A stretch of 64,000 bases of DNA from Gammaproteobacteria bacterium (GTDB lineage: Bacteria > Pseudomonadota > Gammaproteobacteria > Eutrophobiales > Eutrophobiaceae): NCBI GenBank assembly GCA_947480335.1, contig CANKCB010000010.1:1-64000 (forward strand). The letters run 5' to 3'. A program made the translations under genes and the position numbers. The notes beneath the pieces were generated by a model. It had not been told where the DNA came from. It searched no databases and was given only the letters and a program-made list of their open reading frames with translations. This document shows positions 9,401 to 16,895 of the stretch, piece after piece; position 1 is the stretch's first letter; each line of letters opens with the position of its first letter.

Positions 9401-9560
9401 GGATGAGAAATGGCGTGTAGTAGGGTTTGTACGCAATATCCTGGAAGACAGGGAAACCTACCATCCGGAATTCGATATCATTGATCTCGGACTGGTAACC
9501 ACCACGATGGGTCCGTCCAGCTTCAGGTCTTACGGCGCGCGTCTGGAGTATAACTTCTAA
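6459..9560 (+). CDS. TonB-dependent outer-membrane receptor
   Basis: A 1033-residue receptor that takes up a bulky nutrient across the outer membrane using TonB energy. Residues 1-31 are a signal peptide ending in VFAQ; the TonB-box-like LEEIVVTAQRRE follows, then the plug domain and a long beta-barrel with a C-terminal aromatic end LEYNF. The start at ATG 6459 is set by the signal peptide and an AGGAAGGGGG ribosome site 8 bases upstream, although the frame is open from 6342. The barrel is longer than in siderophore receptors of about 700 residues and resembles receptors of organic-matter-degrading gammaproteobacteria. The substrate cannot be read from sequence. It stands alone, ended by a strong terminator, near the divergent DUF1592 cassette. 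Confidence 0.92.
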   Translation: MTSNLYKYIKFPTALVLATVVGSLVPETPVFAQGAQLEEIVVTAQRREQSLQEVPISIETYSGRDIKMQGYRNLDDMAKFTPSVVISNGVQEQNVAIRSFSTRGNSLTLESAAPVFLDGVYFGRMSMVKTAFLDVGSVEVLKGPQPLYFGMNATAGAFNIQSQRPGDEWEGDVSAEFGNNAQQEFTGAFGGPLTDTVGLRVAGTYETNDGVVYNRYNPGEKLPKFNHLGGRVALEWKPTEQLTIFGKVDGSRQRNGSEITMGCLTGAPISGFGNTPTLGETESLEGQFGNERSVFAPAPNGIGDFTGIIQPEVTAPGDCFKGNLAFSRGGPYRAPPANVNSSQNSDRLQDGSVDGRGVFQAFYTTEGGEFGVGGKDMGGTDGKDNINAWNSLLDVKYDLDNGITATSQTGFVKLDRQAARDFVLSPFLLGHQPKFEDYSQWSQMVQLDSPAEGYDMNWDVPGGVNIGFMTQAFLQLGYLDAQNGNGESGSIRRPMRFNTVWEDSRWASGSWNLTFNLMDKQLSLQVGGRYTDVKKDVHVAGWGATFIFDEVPCNSAGTDSNPATCTPDPDFKRVNPALTTFTVCDPITAKGGPLLNTCGTTGAVDTRFTQARQVRIDSPQLLLPGARTNNLWASSFWNFRTGGASSVPLNYRGGRVPAVGLTAPVFANQDGPWDATQKADNYSDQFVLSYTPNALNGDHTFYGKYVESFKGPVTDTAQGTLPATFDELTFSPEYVVGWEVGAKGMLFDSRIRYDITAFRNTFSDLQTIGAAPANNAAGQTSVSLNAGEQQVDGIEVALQAAATENLTLNVAATFLDGIFNTFEGDGCSVNSQVAAAIDATTPVASGGSRENRTAAEITAANTILANVAANRRAGLPTRAELPEEFFYAGGCRLVAGPGTDGLIYGATTISRTGVKPPDTPSWKFSLGANYSHPFMDSYNWFVDVRGFISDGSRSGRSNDPATTVFFDTHGDMNVSAGFGPQDEKWRVVGFVRNILEDRETYHPEFDIIDLGLVTTTMGPSSFRSYGARLEYNF

Positions 9561-9583
9561 TAGTAGTCAGTAATAAAAATCAG

Positions 9584-9623
9584 TCCCCGGTTGTGCCAAC
9601 TGGCATAACCGGGGATTTTTTTT
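9584..9623 (+). terminator. Rho-independent terminator after receptor gene
   Basis: The arms TCCCCGGTTGTGCCA and TGGCATAACCGGGGA form a long, slightly imperfect GC-rich stem, followed directly by eight T (9616-9623). It lies 24 bases after the receptor stop codon. Confidence 0.9.
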
Positions 9624-9820
9624 GCCTACTCGTTACATCTCACTAGTCTCATTACGCAATTCCCGGTATTAAGTTACCGTTCTAACACGTGATTAAATCG
9701 TTCCATTGCATGAGCTGGTACTTGTCTCCTGCGCAATCTCTACACAAGTTAAGCGCCAGAAATATACAGACGATCTGTGGCTGGCTGCTGATCTAGATTG
9801 TATTAGCTCAGGGGGTTGTT

Positions 9821-9850
9821 TGTTTGCCCGGGTCTGAGCCCGGGCAAACA
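9821..9850 (-). terminator. Perfect 12-bp hairpin, probable end of ankyrin operon
   Basis: TGTTTGCCCGGG, a 6-base loop, then its exact reverse complement. It lies 28 bases beyond the stop of the minus-strand ankyrin gene. No real T-run follows on either strand, so it may be a weak terminator or an mRNA-stabilising hairpin. Confidence 0.5.
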
Positions 9851-9878
9851 TCAAGTATGTTACTGGCAGTGAACTGGA

Positions 9879-11474
9879 TTACTTGATTTCAACGTCACCG
9901 GCGGAGGGGTCACGAATGATACTGACATTCGTTGTTGCAGATTTTTCCTGTTGCACCAGTTTATTCCGTTCGACTGGTTTGGCACCCAGAGACAGCAACA
10001 AGCTGGCCGTGGTTTCATGTGTACCATACGAACCTGTGCTTTGCAGAGAAGGACTGATACCGGATGCCATCGACCAGGGTGTTTCACCATTTTTGTTGCT
10101 GGCATTCACATTTGCACTACGCTCTGCCAAAAACTGCACGACCATATCCGCACCGGAAAACGCGGCCATATGTATGGCGGTATTACCACTTTCGTCCTTA
10201 CCATTCACATCGGTTCCCAGTTCTACAAGCACTTTGACGGCTGCCAGCGCCTGCTGCACTTCTTCGGCATTGGACAGATCGCCACGCTGATGTGACAGCG
10301 TGCAGGCTGAACGGGCCGCTGCAATCAGGGCTGTAGTACCATCTTCCTTGGCCAGATGAATATCTGCCTCGTACTTTGCCAACAGCGACAACAAGGCGGC
10401 ATCTGCCGAGGCAGCAGCAAGCAAAAATGGTGTGGCACCGGCGGTGCCGGTCATGCTGTCGCAATTACCACGTATCTCCGGACCGATACTGTAATTTTTG
10501 GCAATCTTTGCATTTGGATCGGCGCCAGATTCGAGCAAGGCTTTGGCCAGTTTAGGCATATTGGCTGGCCTAACTCTATATACCGGATCGTAGGTATAAC
10601 CATGGATACGCGAGAGTCCATTGTACAAGGCGTAATGCAGGGCCGTGACGCCGTTGTCGTCTTTTGATTCGAAATCCGCACCGCTTTTCAGTAACAACAA
10701 TGCTACCTCTTCATGACCACTCGCGCTGGCAACGACCAGTGTATTGCCGTCTTCCTCTGTTGCGGCATCCGGATCGGCGCCGGCTTTTAACAGCAAGCGT
10801 GCGGACTCCACATCACCGGATCGTGCTGCAAACATCAATGCCGTAAATCCACCCGGGGAGGATTTCCATGTACAGATACGGCACGTGTTAGGTACCTTGT
10901 CAGCGGTCGCCAACGTTTTGGCGTTTACATCTGCCCCATGTTTCAGCAACAGTTTCACGATGTCGGTATGACCCATGCCGGCAGCCCACATCAGTGCAGT
11001 CTGGCCCTGACTTGTCTCGCTTGCATTCACATTCGCACCGGCCTTGATCAGGGCGGCAACCGTTTCGGTAGCCCCCGTGCGAGAACATTCCATCAGCACG
11101 GTTTCACCTGTCCACAAGGCTGCATCGGCTTTGGCGCCGGCCTTGATTAACCGGAGTCCCATTTCGTCACTGTGATTGGTACAGGCCAGATGCAGTGGGG
11201 TGACATTATAAACATTGGCCGGACTCGCATTCGCACTGGCATCCAGTAACAAGCCGGCAGTTTCGAGATCGTTTTTATGTGCCGCCCAGTGCAAGGCTGT
11301 GGTGCCATCTGATTGTGCGGCATTCACATCAATCGATTTGTTTTTGATTAAGCTTCGGATTGCATCGTGATCACCGTGTTTAACCGCATCGATTAAACGG
11401 CTATCACTGGCAGCGTTTGCCACTAACGGAACAGCCAGCGCAACTATCAACACAAGTTTGCGGTACAGAGTCAT
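9879..11474 (-). CDS. Exported ankyrin-repeat protein (cassette A)
   Basis: A 531-residue protein with a signal peptide (MTLYRKLVLIVALAV, cut near ANA) followed by tandem ankyrin repeats of about 33 residues with the usual G-x-T-x-L-x-x-A-A pattern (GTTALHWAA, QTALMWAAGMG, FTALMFAARSG, NTAIHMAAFSG), covering most of the chain. The start at ATG 11474 is set by the signal peptide and a GGGGAGA ribosome site. Ankyrin stacks bind proteins, so a periplasmic scaffold or chaperone role for its operon partners is likely (inference). It is the third gene of the DUF1592 / DUF1552 / ankyrin set and has a paralogue at 37043-38464 that shares the C-terminal LLLSLGA-(K/T)-P motif. Confidence 0.88.
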   Translation of the reverse strand: MTLYRKLVLIVALAVPLVANAASDSRLIDAVKHGDHDAIRSLIKNKSIDVNAAQSDGTTALHWAAHKNDLETAGLLLDASANASPANVYNVTPLHLACTNHSDEMGLRLIKAGAKADAALWTGETVLMECSRTGATETVAALIKAGANVNASETSQGQTALMWAAGMGHTDIVKLLLKHGADVNAKTLATADKVPNTCRICTWKSSPGGFTALMFAARSGDVESARLLLKAGADPDAATEEDGNTLVVASASGHEEVALLLLKSGADFESKDDNGVTALHYALYNGLSRIHGYTYDPVYRVRPANMPKLAKALLESGADPNAKIAKNYSIGPEIRGNCDSMTGTAGATPFLLAAASADAALLSLLAKYEADIHLAKEDGTTALIAAARSACTLSHQRGDLSNAEEVQQALAAVKVLVELGTDVNGKDESGNTAIHMAAFSGADMVVQFLAERSANVNASNKNGETPWSMASGISPSLQSTGSYGTHETTASLLLSLGAKPVERNKLVQQEKSATTNVSIIRDPSAGDVEIK

Positions 11475-11505
11475 ATTATTTCTCCCCAGTTGTGTTTCCG
11501 GTCGC

Positions 11506-12843
11506 TCAGGCCAGTGACAGCAAATCAAGTTTACCGGTACTGTCACCGAATTTATCCGTCTGGATACCCAGTTTATCCAGTATGGTCAGATACATATTGG
11601 CGACGGGCGTCCCTTCCTTGTAGCGGAGATGATTGCCTCCCTGCAACTGCCCTGCTCCGCCACCAATCAACAGCATCGGCAAGTTCTGCAGCAGATGACT
11701 ATTGCCATCGCTCATGGAACAACCATACATCAGAATCAGGTTATCCAGCAGTGAACCATCCACGTCCGGGGTTGCCTGCAGCTTATCGAGGAAATAACTG
11801 ACTAATTGTGAATGATACAGATTGATCATTGACAGTTTTTTCAGGTTAACCGGATCGTTCCGATGATGTGATAACGAATGATGTACATCACGCACTCCGA
11901 TTTCCGGATAGGTTCGATTACTTTGTTCCGGACCAGTCATAAATGTGATCATGCGGGTCATATCAGTCTGGTATGCCAATACTTGCAAATCAAACATCAG
12001 CTTTAGATGTGCCGCAAATTCGGTCGGTATGCCGGTGGGCGGTTCCATTGAGGGCATTTTGTCTCCAGATTGCTGTTCTGCCATCTGGATGCGGTGCTCC
12101 ACTTCGCGGATACCTTCAAGGAATTCCGTCAGACGGCTACGATCACCACCACCGAGTGACTTCATCATCCGTTCAGTAGCCTGTGTCACTGAATCCAGAA
12201 TACTTTTTTCCTTCTGGATGCGTGCCATACGCACAGCCGGATCGGTGCTATCTCCAAATAATCTTTCAAACACGGCGCGTGGTCGATACTCAATCGGCAA
12301 CGGTGTGGTGGGGGTACGCCAGGACAGTGTACTGATATAGGCACAACTCCAGCCTTTTTCACAATTACCGACCGCATCACTAGTGTGTAAACCCAGTTCC
12401 AGTGATGGCAATTGTGTCTGCTTGCCCAGTTCGCCGGCGACGATTTGATCGATGGATATCCCGGTCTTGCCTTCACGTAGAGGATGCACGCCGGTTAAAA
12501 ACACACCGCCCGCCCGTTCATGTGGCGCTGTCTCCCCTTCACCCGGTCTGGCATCACCTTCATTATTATTCAGCCCGGTGAGTACCAACATTTTGTCCCT
12601 GTAGGCAGAAAGTGGTTCCAGTGTAGGTGAAAGTTTGTAGGACTTGCCTGTGACTTCGGGCGTCCAGTCCTTCATATTCATGCCATTGGGTGAATAGATA
12701 ATCGAAAAACGACGCGGGGCAACCTGGCGCTGTGCTGTGGTGGCCAGAGCCGGAGTCATCGCCTCCAGCACAGGCAGTGCAATGGTTGCGCCTGCGGCGC
12801 GCAGGAACGATCGACGGGGCATGGACTTTTTAAAGATCATCAT
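11506..12843 (-). CDS. DUF1552 protein with twin-arginine signal (cassette A)
   Basis: A 445-residue DUF1552 protein. The N-terminus PRRSFLRAAGATIALPVLEA is a twin-arginine export signal, so it is probably folded in the cytoplasm before export. DUF1552, as I recall, is related to DUF1501 and the alkaline phosphatase/sulfatase fold; visible conserved stretches include NGMNMKDW, HERAGGVFLTG, HHSLSHHRNDP and LDNLILMYGCSMSDGN. It overlaps the DUF1592 gene end by 14 bases, and the ankyrin gene follows after 31. DUF1552 and DUF1592 proteins are commonly paired, especially in Planctomycetes; the substrate is not known. A close paralogue sits at 35674. Confidence 0.9.
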   Translation of the reverse strand: MMIFKKSMPRRSFLRAAGATIALPVLEAMTPALATTAQRQVAPRRFSIIYSPNGMNMKDWTPEVTGKSYKLSPTLEPLSAYRDKMLVLTGLNNNEGDARPGEGETAPHERAGGVFLTGVHPLREGKTGISIDQIVAGELGKQTQLPSLELGLHTSDAVGNCEKGWSCAYISTLSWRTPTTPLPIEYRPRAVFERLFGDSTDPAVRMARIQKEKSILDSVTQATERMMKSLGGGDRSRLTEFLEGIREVEHRIQMAEQQSGDKMPSMEPPTGIPTEFAAHLKLMFDLQVLAYQTDMTRMITFMTGPEQSNRTYPEIGVRDVHHSLSHHRNDPVNLKKLSMINLYHSQLVSYFLDKLQATPDVDGSLLDNLILMYGCSMSDGNSHLLQNLPMLLIGGGAGQLQGGNHLRYKEGTPVANMYLTILDKLGIQTDKFGDSTGKLDLLSLA

Positions 12844-15253
12844 GATTGGGTGCCCTCCTCATTAAAAATGGTGTGCTGTTGATCACGGATCGGATCAATA
12901 AAGATAATTGATAGTCTGGTCCGGTTTGCCGGATAATAGTGCGCATCGCCGGTGCATCGGTATGTTCAAGCACACGACCGAGTGCGTAGGTAAGCATTTT
13001 TTCTACTACGGTCAGCACAAAATCCTCACGCCGCTTTTCCAGTAAGACTTTGCGCAATCCATCAAACCCCTCAAAGCTGGTGCCGTCAGGCAAGGCACCT
13101 GACGCATCGATCGCGGAACGAGAGGCGGTATCCATGCTTCTCCATTTACCGGTCGCATCAAAATTCTCCAGAGCGAATCCAAGCGGATCCATGACCTTGT
13201 GACAACTGGCACATACCGGATTGGCGCGATGCTGTTCCATGCGCTGACGCATATTCAACACCTTGCCATCATCGTTCTTGTCTCGCAGCCCCGGAACATT
13301 TGGTGGTGGTGGCGGTGGCGGTGCACTGAGTATATTTTCCAGTACCCATTTACCGCGTATCGTCGGTGCCGTGCGGTTCGCATACGAAGTTACTGTGAGG
13401 ATACTACCCTGACCAAGCAAGCCGCCGCGCGGCATATTTTTCAGGGATACCTTACGGAAATGATTACCATAGACTTCCGGTATATCGTAGTGCCGTGCCA
13501 GACGCTCATTCACAAAGGTATAGTCCGCATCGAGCAACTCCAGCAAGGGTCGGTCATTGCGGAAAATATATTCAAAGAACAGCTTGGTTTCCGTCTGGAA
13601 AGCCAGTCTCAGATTGTCTTCAAAGTAGGGAAACAATTCTATATCCGGCGAGACCACATTCAGCTTGCCCAGATTGAGCCATTGTGCGGCAAAATTATCG
13701 ATCAACGCATTTGAACGAGGATCATCCAGCATCCGTGTGATTTGCTTTTCCAGTACTTCTGGCTGACTGAGTTGACCGGATTCTGCAACCGTCAACAATT
13801 GCTTGTCCGGAATACTGCTCCAGAGAAACAGGGACAGCCGGGTGGCCAGTTCCTTATCGGATAAACGGTAAACCGCGCCTGGGTCAACCGTTTCAGGCGC
13901 GCGTTCTGCCAGAAACAGAAACTCGGGGCCGGCAAGTATACGTTCCAGTGCGGTACCAATGCCTGCCTCAAATCCGGCTTGCGGCTGACCCTGTCGGTAA
14001 AACCCGAGCAGTTCTTCCAGCTCATCACCGGTGGGATCCCGTCGATAAGCCTGATGCGCGAGGCTGGTCAGAATATCGCGCGCGCATTTCTCATCATTAC
14101 TGTCAGCTGGTTTACAGCTAAACACCTTGTTACGGCTGGCCGTTGTACCCAGGCCAGTCGGGTTAAACGGACCGCCTATGGCGACTGTGCGTACACCGGG
14201 CTCGCCCCCTTTGTACTGGGAATAATCATAGACCGTATGACGTGGTGTGAGCGGATCTTCATCGAGCGTGGTCTCTTTCAAAAAGGCCACCGTAATTACC
14301 CGCTTACCGGCCTTCGCCGGGAATCGCACTTCCAGTGCCTTGTCTGCGTAACGTTCATATTCTTCCTGGGCAAACTCACCCTGGGATGAAGTGGAAAATA
14401 GCTGCGACGTTTTTCCTAACTTTTCGCCGCCTATGGTAAACAACGCAATGCGTTTGCCATCCATGCGCACATCCAGCTTGTGCGGCTTGTTCACCATGCC
14501 GCGAATATAGTCACGGTAATTCCTTAACAAATCGACCTTGATCACGTATTCGCCGTCCATCGGGAACTGGTGTGAAATGGCGATACCCCCTCTCGAACCG
14601 AACGGCAGCTCCTCATTCATCCGATCTTCCTGCAACAGTTCATTGGGAACGTTGTAATAATCAAAGCCGGGATGGATATTCGGGTCACCGATTGCCTGTA
14701 AGCGGACTTTTCGCGCGGCGGCAACATATTGTTCAACCAGCAACGGAGAGATGGTTAACACCGATCCCATATTATTAAAGCCGGACATCGCATTGTCTGC
14801 CGGTAGCAAGGCTTCATCCTGGATATCGACGGCGAGCAAATCACGTACCGAGTTGATATATTCATTACGATTGAGACGACGTAGCACAGGTTCACCGGGC
14901 GTGGGATGTTCCAGTGCGTACTGATCCAGACTGGTTTCAAGATAGTTGGCAAATTCCCGGTAAACAGGGTCTTCCGGTCTGGGCATGCCGGAAGGCGGCA
15001 TGGTTCTGGCCTTTAATTTGCGCAGCACTTTTTCCCAGATGGCACCATCGACACTGACATCTTGCACATCGGCCTGTTGCAAACTCAGTCCGGCCGTTTT
15101 TAATGCGTCATTATGACAAGCTATACAATAGGTATTCAGGGTTTCCCGATAGTGGGCTGCCGCTGTTTGCTCCGGCTTTTGTTGCGCTACACAAACCTGG
15201 CTGACAGTCACCGTCATAGCCACGCCCAGAATAATTCCAGAAACCTTGCTCAT
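12830..15253 (-). CDS. DUF1592/DUF1588 diheme cytochrome-like protein (cassette A)
   Basis: An 807-residue exported protein with the multidomain order typical of planctomycete-type cytochromes: signal peptide (MSKVSGIILGVAM, cut near CVAQ); a cytochrome c-like domain with heme motif CIACH near residue 43; DUF1587 (LRRLNRNEYINSVRDLL); a central beta domain; DUF1595 and DUF1592; DUF1588 with the proline-rich run before NVPGL and a second heme motif CASCHKVMDPLGFALENFD; and C-terminal DUF1585. Two CxxCH motifs imply periplasmic electron transfer. ATG 15253 is chosen because the signal peptide starts there, after a G-rich ribosome site. It leads the operon with DUF1552 and ankyrin genes; the substrate is unknown. 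Confidence 0.9.
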   Translation of the reverse strand: MSKVSGIILGVAMTVTVSQVCVAQQKPEQTAAAHYRETLNTYCIACHNDALKTAGLSLQQADVQDVSVDGAIWEKVLRKLKARTMPPSGMPRPEDPVYREFANYLETSLDQYALEHPTPGEPVLRRLNRNEYINSVRDLLAVDIQDEALLPADNAMSGFNNMGSVLTISPLLVEQYVAAARKVRLQAIGDPNIHPGFDYYNVPNELLQEDRMNEELPFGSRGGIAISHQFPMDGEYVIKVDLLRNYRDYIRGMVNKPHKLDVRMDGKRIALFTIGGEKLGKTSQLFSTSSQGEFAQEEYERYADKALEVRFPAKAGKRVITVAFLKETTLDEDPLTPRHTVYDYSQYKGGEPGVRTVAIGGPFNPTGLGTTASRNKVFSCKPADSNDEKCARDILTSLAHQAYRRDPTGDELEELLGFYRQGQPQAGFEAGIGTALERILAGPEFLFLAERAPETVDPGAVYRLSDKELATRLSLFLWSSIPDKQLLTVAESGQLSQPEVLEKQITRMLDDPRSNALIDNFAAQWLNLGKLNVVSPDIELFPYFEDNLRLAFQTETKLFFEYIFRNDRPLLELLDADYTFVNERLARHYDIPEVYGNHFRKVSLKNMPRGGLLGQGSILTVTSYANRTAPTIRGKWVLENILSAPPPPPPPNVPGLRDKNDDGKVLNMRQRMEQHRANPVCASCHKVMDPLGFALENFDATGKWRSMDTASRSAIDASGALPDGTSFEGFDGLRKVLLEKRREDFVLTVVEKMLTYALGRVLEHTDAPAMRTIIRQTGPDYQLSLLIRSVINSTPFLMRRAPNHDDL

Positions 15254-15461
15254 GAGCCCGTTACCCCCCCCGTTACAAACGCGTTGATGCATCAAATTAC
15301 AACACTAAAAGTCAGTATATACCATACTAATCATCGGGCAGAATCTGCCATTACCTCCAGACTGAACGAAATGGTGACGTACCCTGCTGAGCAGATTAAC
15401 ATAGCAACCTTATGTGCACGTGCATCATGCCAGAAATAATATTTTTCCAGGGGGAGATGGT

Positions 15462-16895
15462 TTGAGTTCTTATCCGTTAGTCGTTGATCTTGATGGAACA
15501 TTGATCCGGACAGACATGCTGCATGAATCAGCAATAGCGGCTGTACATGCTCAACCTCTGGTGTTGTTGCGTATCCCTTTCTGGCTGGCAAGTGGCAAGG
15601 CCGTGTTGAAACAACAGTTGTCCGGGCTGGCACAAATAGACCCGGAAAAACTGCCGTACCACACCGAACTGCTCGACTGGTTAAAACAAAAATAGGCTGA
15701 AGGCACCCGACTGATACTGTGTACGGCATCGGATCAGTCCTTTGCCAATGCTATTAACGAACATCTTGGTATATTCGATGAGGTGATTGCCAGCGATGGC
15801 ACTGTAAATGTGTCCGGCCATAACAAGGCTGAAATATTGCAAAAACGTTTTGGCCGCGGTGGATTCGATTACGTAGCCAACTCGTACAAGGACCTGCCAG
15901 TCTGGCAACAAGCCAGACGGGCTATTGTGGTAAATGCTGGCGATACGCTGGTCAGCAAGGCAGCCAAACTCTGTGAAGTTGAAAAGATTTTTCCAAAATC
16001 CGTCACTGGTTTCAGCACCTGGCGTCGCATGCTACGTCTGCATCAATGGCTGAAAAACCTGCTATTGTTTGTGCCACTGCTTGCCGCTCACGAACTGACC
16101 AATATTGATCACCTGATTTCCCTGCTGCTGGCATTTTTTTCCTTCAGTCTGTGCGCTTCTTCGGTATACATCACCAACGATTTGCTGGATCTGGACAGTG
16201 ACCGCCAGCATCCACGCAAGTGCAAGCGCCCGTTTGCATCAGGACAAGTGCCTATCCAGACCGGGGTAATACTGGCACCGTTGTTACTACTGACAAGCCT
16301 GTTACTGGCCTGGCAAGTGGGCAGTGAATTTTTTATCTGGCTGATTGCCTATTTTGTACTGACCTGTATTTATTCGCTGATACTGAAACGGTTGTTATTA
16401 CTCGACTGTCTGACTCTGGCGATGCTGTACACGCTGCGAATCATTGCCGGTGCCGCTGCGGCACATAATACGCTGTCGTTCTGGTTGCTGGCTTTCGCCG
16501 TGTTCCTGTTCTTATCACTCGCCTTTGTCAAACGTTATGCCGAACTGGAAATCCAGTTGCTCAGTGGTCAAAACAAGGTGCATGGTAGAGGGTACTACAC
16601 AACGGATGCACCCTTGATACAGTCACTTGGCGTGACATCTGGTTATGCCTCGGTGCTGGTACTGGCGCTGTATCTGAACAGTGAGGCAGTCATCAAACTT
16701 TATCAGGCACCGGAAATAATCTGGGGCACGGTACCGGTGTTATTGTTCTGGATCAGCTGGATGTGGATGCAGGCACACCGCGGCAAGATGCATGATGACC
16801 CGCTGGTATTTACCATCACCGACAAGGCCAGCCTGCTTGCCGGTGCAATCTTTGCCGTGATAGTCGTGCTGGGCAGCACAGGGTGGTCATGGTAG
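15462..16895 (+). pseudogene. HAD-UbiA fusion gene interrupted by in-frame TAG
   Basis: One reading frame encodes an N-terminal HAD phosphatase domain (VVDLDGT near residue 10, LCTASDQ near 90, GHNKAE near 118) joined to a UbiA prenyltransferase domain, but TAG at 15693-15695 interrupts it in the HAD domain. The frame on both sides is identical and the sequence across the stop (WLKQK, stop, AEGTRLILCTASD) is what an intact HAD domain would show with one residue replaced by the stop. A single base change from AAG or CAG would explain it. The start is TTG 15462 behind a GGGGGAGA ribosome site; no ATG works. It could be a true nonsense mutation, a sequencing error, or suppressed. It heads an operon of DprE1- and DprE2-like genes, where the fused enzyme would make and dephosphorylate polyprenylphosphoryl-5-phosphoribose. 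Confidence 0.8.
15783..16895 (+). CDS. UbiA-family prenyltransferase part, DPPR synthase-like
   Basis: The segment downstream of the amber codon that could still be translated from GTG 15783 (370 residues). It keeps the end of the HAD domain and the whole UbiA domain: about nine membrane segments and the two Asp-rich motifs, NDLLDLDSDRQHP with KCKRP, and YSLILKRLLLLD. The first motif closely resembles the mycobacterial decaprenyl-phosphate phosphoribosyltransferase (Rv3806c, NDxxDxxxDxxHP...RP), which attaches 5-phosphoribose from PRPP to decaprenyl phosphate. Rv3806c has no HAD part, so the UbiA domain may work alone if re-initiation occurs. Its stop overlaps the DprE1-like start by 7 bases. 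Confidence 0.75.
   Translation: MIASDGTVNVSGHNKAEILQKRFGRGGFDYVANSYKDLPVWQQARRAIVVNAGDTLVSKAAKLCEVEKIFPKSVTGFSTWRRMLRLHQWLKNLLLFVPLLAAHELTNIDHLISLLLAFFSFSLCASSVYITNDLLDLDSDRQHPRKCKRPFASGQVPIQTGVILAPLLLLTSLLLAWQVGSEFFIWLIAYFVLTCIYSLILKRLLLLDCLTLAMLYTLRIIAGAAAAHNTLSFWLLAFAVFLFLSLAFVKRYAELEIQLLSGQNKVHGRGYYTTDAPLIQSLGVTSGYASVLVLALYLNSEAVIKLYQAPEIIWGTVPVLLFWISWMWMQAHRGKMHDDPLVFTITDKASLLAGAIFAVIVVLGSTGWSW

Larger units (their letters stand above)
9561..9878. other. Convergent intergenic region with two hairpins
   Basis: The 318 bases between the receptor gene (plus) and the ankyrin gene (minus) hold the terminator at 9584-9623 and the perfect inverted repeat at 9821-9850. The middle part is AT-rich and I see nothing else in it. 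Confidence 0.5.

Noticed and set aside
9821-9850. Regulator operator
   Set aside because: A perfect palindrome, but it sits between two convergent stops, so a terminator or mRNA-end hairpin is more likely.
9883-10290. 135-residue plus-strand frame opposite the ankyrin gene
   Set aside because: Antisense shadow of repeated ankyrin codons; no signal or family resemblance.
11475-11546. Longer N-terminus for the cassette A ankyrin protein
   Set aside because: Overlaps the DUF1552 gene and places 24 polar residues before a clear signal peptide with its own ribosome site.
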